DNA from: RYN-230 sp963718305
GTDB taxonomy: Bacteria; Actinomycetota; Actinomycetes; Streptosporangiales; Streptosporangiaceae
Length of the DNA: 64,000 bases
Direction: 5' to 3'
Assembly (NCBI GenBank): GCA_963718305.1
Contig: CAVQZG010000017.1
Coordinates: forward strand, 186,001 to 250,000
Part shown: piece by piece, positions 16,789 through 22,931 of the stretch
Layout of the letters: every line of letters starts with the position of its first letter
Numbering within the stretch: the first letter of the stretch is position 1
Notes under the pieces: model-generated
Database searches by the model: none
What the model was told of the DNA's origin: nothing
The model's input: the letters and a program-made list of their open reading frames with translations, nothing else
Position numbers and translations under genes: made by a program

Positions 16789-17961
16789 CTACCAGAGCCC
16801 GAGCAGGCTGCCCAGGACCCGGGCCGCCTGTCCCCCGCTGTCCTCCGCGATGCGCAGGGCTGCGGGCACGTCCAGCTCGCGATACAGGGCGTCGTGCACC
16901 GCATCCAGCGCGGTGCTGCCGCTTCCCGCCCCGGCTGGGGCACCCGCTGGTCCGCGGTCCGGCCGCCCGGCCGCCTCCTGCAGCCGTTCCAGCCGGGCCG
17001 CCGCGGCGTCCAGGCCGACCCGGTCGTAGTCCCAGTCCGCATCCCACCGGCGGTCCAGGATCAGCAGCCGTATCGCGGCCGCCGGGTAGTCCTTGAGGAG
17101 GTCCCCCACGAGGACCAGGTTCCCCGCCGATTTGGCCATCTTGGCCCCGGCCACCCCGACCACGCCGACGTTCATCCGCGTGCGGGCGAACGGGGTCACC
17201 CCGGTGAACGTCTCGGCCAGGGCGGCCTGGTACGCGTGGTGCGGGAACCGCAGGTCCCCGCCGCCCGCGTGGATGTCGATCGCAGGGCCAAAGGCGTGCA
17301 GCGCCATCGCCGCGCACTCCGCGTGCCAGCCCGGGCGGCCCGCTCCCCAGGGGCTCTCCCAGGCGGGCTGATCCCCGGCCGACGCCTGCCACACGGCGAC
17401 GTCGAACGGGTCCTCCTTGCGCGGGTCCTCCGGGTGGTCACCGAAGTCCGCGGCCAGGCGCAGCGCCTCGCCGCGGTCCAGGGTGCCGTCCTGGATCGCG
17501 GGACGGACCGCGGGGGCGCCCCGGAAGTAGACCTGGCCATCCCGCTCGTAGGCTGCTCCCCGCGCGAGTAGCCCGGCGGCCAGCGCGATGACCTGGCCGA
17601 TGTACACGTGAGCCCGGGGCTGCAGGGCCGGCGGCCGCACCCCGAGCGCGGTCATGTCCTGGTCGAAGTAGAACTGCTGGATGGCGGCGAACCGCCCGTA
17701 GGGCGCGCCCGCCCGGCCCGCCGCGGCCAAGAGCACGTCGTCCACGTCGGTGACGTTGCGGCACACGATCACCTCGGTGCCGTCGGCGCCGAGCACCCGG
17801 GCCAGTGTGTCAACCCAGACGAACGTGGCCGCGTGCCCGAGATGGGTCACGTCGTAGGGGGTGATACCGCAGGCGTAGACGCGCGCCCGCCCGGGCAGGG
17901 GAAGCGCCGTCCCACCCAGGCGCGCTACGCGTGGCTCCCGCGCAGCGAGTGTGTATGCCAT
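16789..17961 (-). CDS. MshC/cysteinyl-tRNA synthetase-like cysteine ligase
   Basis: 390 residues from ATG 17961. It has the class I nucleotidyl-transferase fold: Zn-binding Cys31 in YACGITPYD, the HIGH-type THLGHA, RNVTDVDDVLL, GRPGWHAECAAM with a second Zn Cys, FPHH with a Zn His, and the KMSKS-type KMAKSAGN. CysRS has a Glu two residues after FPHHE as a fourth ligand; here it is Gln (FPHHAYQ), and MshC also lacks that Glu. The GITPYD-THLGHA block and the missing C-terminal anticodon-binding domain point to MshC, which joins Cys to GlcN-inositol in mycothiol synthesis. A divergent paralogue with another amine acceptor is possible. Followed by a methyltransferase, and divergent from the persulfide locus. 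Confidence 0.75.
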   Translation of the reverse strand: MAYTLAAREPRVARLGGTALPLPGRARVYACGITPYDVTHLGHAATFVWVDTLARVLGADGTEVIVCRNVTDVDDVLLAAAGRAGAPYGRFAAIQQFYFDQDMTALGVRPPALQPRAHVYIGQVIALAAGLLARGAAYERDGQVYFRGAPAVRPAIQDGTLDRGEALRLAADFGDHPEDPRKEDPFDVAVWQASAGDQPAWESPWGAGRPGWHAECAAMALHAFGPAIDIHAGGGDLRFPHHAYQAALAETFTGVTPFARTRMNVGVVGVAGAKMAKSAGNLVLVGDLLKDYPAAAIRLLILDRRWDADWDYDRVGLDAAAARLERLQEAAGRPDRGPAGAPAGAGSGSTALDAVHDALYRELDVPAALRIAEDSGGQAARVLGSLLGLW

Positions 17962-18029
17962 CTGCCTGCCCCCGAGTGACGACGTGGTTTCCCAACTGGG
18001 GTCGAGCATATGCAGGCCGCCCCGGTCAC

Positions 18030-18045
18030 ATGCCCCCATAGGTAT
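18030..18045. promoter_or_regulatory. Degenerate CsoR/CstR-type operator (14 of 16 match)
   Basis: ATGCCCCCATAGGTAT matches ATACCC-N4-GGGTAT at all but two fixed positions. It lies 69 bp upstream of the MshC-like start and 62 bp from the dioxygenase start, so it could control the divergent operon. Confidence 0.5.
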
Positions 18046-18086
18046 TTGCCTTACGCGGGGACGCCCGGTTATGGTGTCCGCATACG

Positions 18087-18102
18087 ATACCCATGGGGGT
18101 AT
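18087..18102. promoter_or_regulatory. CsoR/CstR-type operator before the dioxygenase-rhodanese gene
   Basis: ATACCCATGGGGGTAT is a perfect palindrome (ATACCC-ATGG-GGGTAT) ending 4 bp before the ATG at 18107, so a bound repressor would also cover the ribosome-binding site. The same fixed arms recur at 19564-19579. Confidence 0.75.
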
Positions 18103-18106
18103 AAAG

Positions 18107-19621
18107 ATGATCGAGCTGATCAGCATTGACACTCCGGCCCTGGGTGACCGGAGCTACCTGGCCACCGACGGGCGGGTAGCCCTGGTGGTGGACCCGCAGC
18201 GTGACATTGACCGGGTGCTCGCGGCCGCCGCCCGGCGCGGGGTCCGGATCACCCACGTGTTCGAGACGCACATCCACAACGACTACGTGACCGGCGGCCT
18301 CGCCCTGGCCCGGGTGAGCGGCGCGGCATACCACGTGAACGCCGCCGATGAGGTCACCTTCGACCGAGTGCCGGTCGGCGACGGCGACGCCATCGGCGTC
18401 GGGGATGAGATAACCGTCCGGGTGATCGCCACGCCGGGGCACACCTTCACGCACCTGTCGTACGTACTGCAGGACGCTGCCACCGGCCGGGTGGCCGCGG
18501 TGTTCACCGGTGGGTCGCTACTGTATGGCGCTACCGGGCGGCCTGACCTCCTCGGCCCGGCTCACCAGGCCACGCTGGCCGCCGCGCAGCACGCGTCGGC
18601 CCAGCGACTGGCCGCCGAACTGCCCGACGACACGCCGGTCTATCCCACACACGGGTTCGGCAGCTTCTGCGCTGCCACTCAGGTCACGGTCACTCAGGCC
18701 ACTGCCGCGCAGAACCCGGACACCGCCTCCACCATCGGCCAGGAGAAGCTCGCCAACCCGGTGCTGCGGCTGACCGAGGAGCAGTACGTGACCGAACTGC
18801 TGGCCGGACTGGACGCCTACCCGGCGTACTACGCGCACATGGGCCCGGCCAACGCGGCCGGGCCGGACCTCATCGACCTGTCGCCGCCCGCCGTGGCCGA
18901 CGCCGCGCAACTGGCCGCGCGCATCGCGGCGGGCGAGTGGGTCGTCAACCTGCGCAGCCGCCGCGCGTTCGCCGCCGGGCACGTCGCCGGATCGCTCAGC
19001 TTCGAGCACGGCAGCGACTTCACCAACTACCTCGGCTGGCTGATCCCGTGGGCGACGCCCCTGACCCTGCTGGGTGACTCTGCCGCGCAGGTCGCCGCCG
19101 CCCAGCGGGACCTGGCCCGGATCGGCATCGACCGGCTGGCCGGCGCGGCCACCGGAGGCCCTCGGGAGTGGGCGGGTGGCCAGCCGCTGTCGTCGTTCCC
19201 CGTCGCGAGCTTCGCCGAATTGGCCGCGGTCCGCCACCATCGCCCCGTGACCGTCCTGGACGTGCGGAGCAGGCTGGAATGGGCCGACGGGCACGTCGAC
19301 GGTGCGCTTCATATTCCGCTGCCGGACCTGCCTGCCCGGCTCGGCGAGGTTTCCCCGGGCGAGATCTGGGTGCACTGCCGTTCGGGGTACCGCGCCGCGA
19401 TCGCGGCGTCCATGCTCCAGGCCGCCGGGCGCCTGGTGGTGAGCGTGGACGACGACTTCACCCAGGCTGGTCCCGCGGGCCTGCCGGTCGTCACGGGACG
19501 GGCCGGGCGGGCGCATGAGCGTCCGGACGCAGGCCGCGCGTCGGGCCAGCAGGATACCTCCATATACCCTCACGGGTATCCTAGGCTGAACGCCAGGGAG
19601 GCAGCTGATGAAGATCGATGA
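18107..19621 (+). CDS. Persulfide dioxygenase-rhodanese fusion (CstB-like MBL-fold protein)
   Basis: Begins at ATG 18107 (MIELISIDTPALGDRSYL), directly after the operator. Domain order: metallo-beta-lactamase/ETHE1-type domain (residues 1-240) with ETHIHNDYVTGG (His55, His57, Asp59), TPGHTFTHLSY (His112) and FTGGSLLYGATGRPDL; a rhodanese-like domain without Cys (residues 275-365, ARIAAGEWVVNLRSR); and an active rhodanese with the CRSGYRA loop, Cys424. This order matches S. aureus CstB, which oxidises persulfides and forms thiosulfate. Two usual metal-site residues differ: Tyr60 for His, Gly136 for Asp. The last 40 residues after DFTQAGPAGLPVVTG look foreign and overlap an operator and the next start. 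Confidence 0.85.
   Translation: MIELISIDTPALGDRSYLATDGRVALVVDPQRDIDRVLAAAARRGVRITHVFETHIHNDYVTGGLALARVSGAAYHVNAADEVTFDRVPVGDGDAIGVGDEITVRVIATPGHTFTHLSYVLQDAATGRVAAVFTGGSLLYGATGRPDLLGPAHQATLAAAQHASAQRLAAELPDDTPVYPTHGFGSFCAATQVTVTQATAAQNPDTASTIGQEKLANPVLRLTEEQYVTELLAGLDAYPAYYAHMGPANAAGPDLIDLSPPAVADAAQLAARIAAGEWVVNLRSRRAFAAGHVAGSLSFEHGSDFTNYLGWLIPWATPLTLLGDSAAQVAAAQRDLARIGIDRLAGAATGGPREWAGGQPLSSFPVASFAELAAVRHHRPVTVLDVRSRLEWADGHVDGALHIPLPDLPARLGEVSPGEIWVHCRSGYRAAIAASMLQAAGRLVVSVDDDFTQAGPAGLPVVTGRAGRAHERPDAGRASGQQDTSIYPHGYPRLNAREAADEDR
19564..19579. promoter_or_regulatory. CsoR/CstR-type operator before the regulator gene
   Basis: ATACCCTCACGGGTAT has the same ATACCC-N4-GGGTAT arms as 18087-18102 and lies 28 bp before the regulator's ATG. 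It sits inside the apparent 3' end of the dioxygenase frame. Autoregulation is likely. Confidence 0.75.
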
Positions 19622-19871
19622 CGACGCCGAGGGTCAGGTGCTCAACCGCCTCCGCCGGGCCCAGGGCCAGCTGGCCGGGGTCATTTCCATGGTTGAGGCC
19701 GGGCGGGACTGCACCGAGGTGGTCACCCAGCTGGCCGCGGTCTCCCGGGCCCTGGACCGGGCCGGGTTCAAGATCGTGGCGAGCGGGATGCGCCAGTGCC
19801 TGTCCGCCGAAGACGGCGAAGCACCGCTGACCGAGGAGCAGATGGAGAAGATGTTCCTCACCCTGGCCTAG
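19608..19871 (+). CDS. CsoR/DUF156-family repressor, CstR-like persulfide sensor type
   Basis: 87 residues, an all-helical DUF156 protein (VLNRLRRAQGQLAGVISMVE, then QLAAVSRALDRAGFKIVASG). Copper-sensing CsoR needs Cys-His-Cys; here Cys35 and Cys64 are kept at the right spacing of 29, but the His four residues before the second Cys is Gly60. That two-Cys pattern is the one of CstR, which forms interprotein di- to tetrasulfide bridges when persulfides rise. It starts inside the last codons of the dioxygenase frame. With the two perfect operators, this makes a self-controlled persulfide switch. Formaldehyde or nickel sensors of the family have other ligands. Confidence 0.87.
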   Translation: MKIDDDAEGQVLNRLRRAQGQLAGVISMVEAGRDCTEVVTQLAAVSRALDRAGFKIVASGMRQCLSAEDGEAPLTEEQMEKMFLTLA

Positions 19872-19875
19872 GGGC

Positions 19876-20493
19876 GTGGACATGGCGGGTGATGACCCCG
19901 GCCGCGCCACCCTGCTGCGCCGGGGCTTTGCCCTCGAGTACGCGACGCTGTCCTGGAACGTGGCCGGCCTCGTGGTGCTGGCCATCGCCGCGCTGTCCGC
20001 GCGGTCGGTGGCGCTGGCCGGATTCGGCCTCGACTCGCTGATCGAGATCGGCGCCTCCACGGTCGTTATCTGGGAACTGTCCGGAACCGGCGAGGAGAGG
20101 CAGCGGCGGGGCCTGCGGCTGATCGGGTACGCGTTCGCCGTCCTGGCCGCCTACCTGCTGGTGCAGTCCACCGTGGTGCTGGCCGCTGGCTACCACCCGC
20201 GCCACTCCGTGCTGGGCATCGCCTGGACCGCGGTGACTGCGGTGGTGATGTTCCTGCTGGCGGCGGGGAAGGCCCGGACCGGACGGGCCCTGGGCAATCC
20301 GGTGTTGCGGACCGAGGGCCGGGTGACGATGATCGACGGGATCCTCGCCACCGCGGTCCTGCTAGGCCTGACCCTCAACGCCGCGCTCGGCTGGTGGTGG
20401 GCTGACCCGGCGGCCGGGTACGTGCTGGTCTTTTACGCGGCCCGCGAGGTCCGCGAGATCTTCCCCGCCGCCCTGCGGAAGGAGCTGGACTGA
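19876..20493 (+). CDS. Cation-efflux (CDF-like) membrane protein in the persulfide locus
   Basis: 205 residues starting at GTG 19876 or ATG 19882, 4-10 bp after the regulator. Five or six membrane segments are visible (LVVLAIAALSARSVALAGFG, LIGYAFAVLAAYLLVQSTVV, AWTAVTAVVMFLLAAG, GILATAVLLGLTLNAALGWW). GFGLDSLIEIGAS and TMIDGILATAVLL carry the paired Asp residues expected of the CDF metal site, and WWADPAAGYVLVFYAAREV ends the last helix. The C-terminal cytoplasmic dimer domain of classical CDF proteins is absent. Export of a metal or a sulfur compound is possible; the operon position hints at the persulfide response. Confidence 0.82.
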   Translation: MDMAGDDPGRATLLRRGFALEYATLSWNVAGLVVLAIAALSARSVALAGFGLDSLIEIGASTVVIWELSGTGEERQRRGLRLIGYAFAVLAAYLLVQSTVVLAAGYHPRHSVLGIAWTAVTAVVMFLLAAGKARTGRALGNPVLRTEGRVTMIDGILATAVLLGLTLNAALGWWWADPAAGYVLVFYAAREVREIFPAALRKELD

Positions 20494-20495
20494 CG

Positions 20496-22262
20496 ATGCT
20501 GGCACCCCGGGATAGCCGCAGCCGCGACTGCCGCCGCCTCGACGGGCTATGGCGATTCCGGTTCGACGCGGGAGGTGAGGGCACGCAGGGACGCTGGTGG
20601 CGCGGGCCACTCCCGGGCGCACGGGAGATGGCCGTCCCGGCCAGCTACAACGACCTGGTGACCGAGGCGGCCGAACGTGACCACGTGGGGGACGTGTGGT
20701 ACCAGCGCGAGGTGCGGGTGCCCGCGACCTGGGAGGGCCGGCGCATCGTGCTGCGCTGCGACGCGGCCACCCACCATGGCACGGTCTGGGCCGGGGACAC
20801 CCAGGTCGCGGAGCACGCCGGCGGCTACACCCCGTTCGAGGCCGACGTGACCGACCTGGTCCGCTGGGGTGAACCGCTCCGGGTGACGGTGCGGGTCGGC
20901 AGCGAGCTGAGCATGGCCACGATCCCGCCCGGCGTGATGTCCGAGACCACGTCGGGCCGCAAGACACTGCGGTACTTCCACGACTTCTTCAACTATGCGG
21001 GGCTGCACCGCTCCGTGTGGCTCTACTCCACCCCGCGGAGCTACATCGCCGGCCTGAGGGTCGGCACCGCGTTCGACCCGGGGACCGCGGCCGGCCAGGT
21101 GAGCTATCACCTCGACGTGGCAGGCGAGGGACCCGCATCGGTACTGCTGCGGGACGCGGCCGGGGCCGTGGTGGCCGAAGGCACCGGCCTGGACGGTGTC
21201 CTGGCCGTGCCCGCCGCCCGGCCGTGGAGCCCCGCCGACCCGCATCTGTACCGCCTGGAGGCCCGGCACGGCGACGACGAGTACTCCCTGCCGGTGGGCA
21301 TCAGGACCGTCCAGGTGGACGGGGCCCGGCTGCTGCTCAACGGGCAGCCGGTCCGGCTCCGCGGCTTCGGCATGCACGAGGACAGCGTGCTGCACGGCAA
21401 GGGCCATGACGACGCGCGGATGGTCCGCGACTTCGCGCTGCTGCGGTGGATCGGCGCCAACTCCTTCCGGACCTCCCACTACCCGTACGCGGAAGAAATC
21501 CTCGATTACGCCGACCGGCAGGGCCTGCTGGTAATCGACGAGACGCCGGCCGTCGGCCTGCATATGAGCCTGGGCAACATGGGCGATCCCGGAGCCCGCA
21601 CCTTTGCCCCCGGCCCGATCGGCGAGCAGGCGGCCGCCGCCCACCTGGCCGCGATCCAGGAGCTGATCGCCCGGGACCGCAACCACCCCAGCGTCATCGC
21701 CTGGTCCATCGCGAACGAGCCGGATACCGCCGAGCCCGCGGCCCGCGAGTACTTCGCGCCGCTGGCCGCCGCCGCGCGGGAACTGGATGCGAGCCGCCCG
21801 GTCTGCTTCGCCAACGTGGCGACCGCGCCGCCGGAGGCCGACGTGGTGACCGACCTGTTCGACCTGGTCTGCGTGAACCGCTACTACGGCTGGTACGCCG
21901 ACAGCGGTGACCTGGAGTCAGCCGAAGAGCACCTGGAGGCCGAGCTCCGCGCCTGGGCCCGGCACGGCAAGCCCATCGTGGTGACCGAGTTCGGGGCCGA
22001 CGCCCTGGCGGGGCTGCACGCGCTGCCGCCGGTCATGTGGTCCGAGGACTACCAGACGGCGCTGATCGCCATGTCCGCCCGGGTGTTCCGGCGGATCCCC
22101 GAGGTGATCGGCGAGCACGTGTGGAACTTCGCTGACTTCGCCACCGCCCAGGCCGTGCACCGGCCGGGCGGCAACCATAAGGGCGTCTTCACCCGCGATC
22201 GGCAGCCGAAAGCGGCCGCCTGGCTCCTGCGTGATCTCTGGCATCAGCCGCCGCGGGAGTAG
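20496..22262 (+). CDS. uidA: Beta-glucuronidase, glycoside hydrolase family 2
   Basis: 588 residues against 603 in E. coli UidA. Jelly-roll N-terminal domain (DVWYQREVRVPATWEG), immunoglobulin-like domain, then a TIM barrel starting at LNGQPVRLRGFGMHED. The acid/base Glu408 is in IANEPD and the nucleophile Glu498 in VTEFGAD. The N-x-K motif that recognises the uronate carboxylate is present (GGNHKGVFTRDRQPK, Asn560 and Lys562), so glucuronides rather than galactosides are the likely substrates. No signal peptide. It begins 2 bp after the CDF-like stop and so shares that transcript, which is unusual company for a sugar hydrolase. Confidence 0.92.
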   Translation: MLAPRDSRSRDCRRLDGLWRFRFDAGGEGTQGRWWRGPLPGAREMAVPASYNDLVTEAAERDHVGDVWYQREVRVPATWEGRRIVLRCDAATHHGTVWAGDTQVAEHAGGYTPFEADVTDLVRWGEPLRVTVRVGSELSMATIPPGVMSETTSGRKTLRYFHDFFNYAGLHRSVWLYSTPRSYIAGLRVGTAFDPGTAAGQVSYHLDVAGEGPASVLLRDAAGAVVAEGTGLDGVLAVPAARPWSPADPHLYRLEARHGDDEYSLPVGIRTVQVDGARLLLNGQPVRLRGFGMHEDSVLHGKGHDDARMVRDFALLRWIGANSFRTSHYPYAEEILDYADRQGLLVIDETPAVGLHMSLGNMGDPGARTFAPGPIGEQAAAAHLAAIQELIARDRNHPSVIAWSIANEPDTAEPAAREYFAPLAAAARELDASRPVCFANVATAPPEADVVTDLFDLVCVNRYYGWYADSGDLESAEEHLEAELRAWARHGKPIVVTEFGADALAGLHALPPVMWSEDYQTALIAMSARVFRRIPEVIGEHVWNFADFATAQAVHRPGGNHKGVFTRDRQPKAAAWLLRDLWHQPPRE

Positions 22263-22298
22263 ACATGACGCAGATCCGTAACTGCTACGCTACGTCCG

Positions 22299-22571
22299 GT
22301 GACAGACCATTTCCAGCCGGACGGCGGCATCGCCGAGGCGAACGGCGCCGCCACCCTGGATCTGGAGAACAACGACCTGACCGGCGTGGAGAACGTGGTG
22401 CCGTCGCCGGACAACCGGGGCCAGCTGAACCTGGACGGGCTGCTGGCCCTGACGCCCCAGACCGAGCCGGCCACGCCGGGCTTCGGCGGCGTCCTGTTCG
22501 TGGATTCGGCGGACGGCGCGCTGAAGTTCAAGGGCAGCGCGGGCACGGTGACCACCCTGGCCACCGCCTGA
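22299..22571 (+). CDS. Small acidic hypothetical protein
   Basis: 90 residues from GTG 22299, 36 bp after the glucuronidase stop. Composition is acidic and Gly/Asn-rich with no Cys or membrane segment. The end GFGGVLFVDSADGALKFKG, then SAGTVTTLA, resembles short beta-strand repeats found near the ends of phage tail-fibre-like and surface proteins, but I do not recognise a family. It may still belong to the upstream transcript. Confidence 0.6.
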   Translation: MTDHFQPDGGIAEANGAATLDLENNDLTGVENVVPSPDNRGQLNLDGLLALTPQTEPATPGFGGVLFVDSADGALKFKGSAGTVTTLATA

Positions 22572-22616
22572 GGCTACGGCCGGTGACGACCGCCGCCGCA
22601 GGGATACTCTTGGACC

Positions 22617-22802
22617 ATGCGTCGGATCGGCCAGGTTGTCGGCGCCCTTGTCCTGCTCCTCGGCATCTTCTGGGCCGGGCGCGAGAGCAGCCACGGCCTG
22701 GGCGCCTTCTGGGAACACTGGTGGTGCCCGATTCCGCTCGTGGCGATAGTGCTGGGTCTGGCCGCTGTGCTCGTGACCTGGCGGCCCGCGCGTACCGCAT
22801 GA
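22617..22802 (+). CDS. Small two-helix membrane protein
   Basis: 61 residues from ATG 22617: helix one VVGALVLLLGIFWAGRES, a Trp-rich turn (FWEHWWCP), helix two IPLVAIVLGLAAVLVTW. The RRIGQ start and the size suit a small inner-membrane protein. No family recognised. 45 bp after the preceding small gene. Confidence 0.6.
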   Translation: MRRIGQVVGALVLLLGIFWAGRESSHGLGAFWEHWWCPIPLVAIVLGLAAVLVTWRPARTA

Positions 22803-22931
22803 AGTCACCTGGGCCCGGCCCGCGCGCCGTTGACAGGACGCGCGCTGGCCTGGTACCGAGAGAGAACGTGCCAGCAGCACGTCACCGGCGTTAGGGGTGT
22901 CGGGCATAGATATCAAGGCAGATCTTTGACG

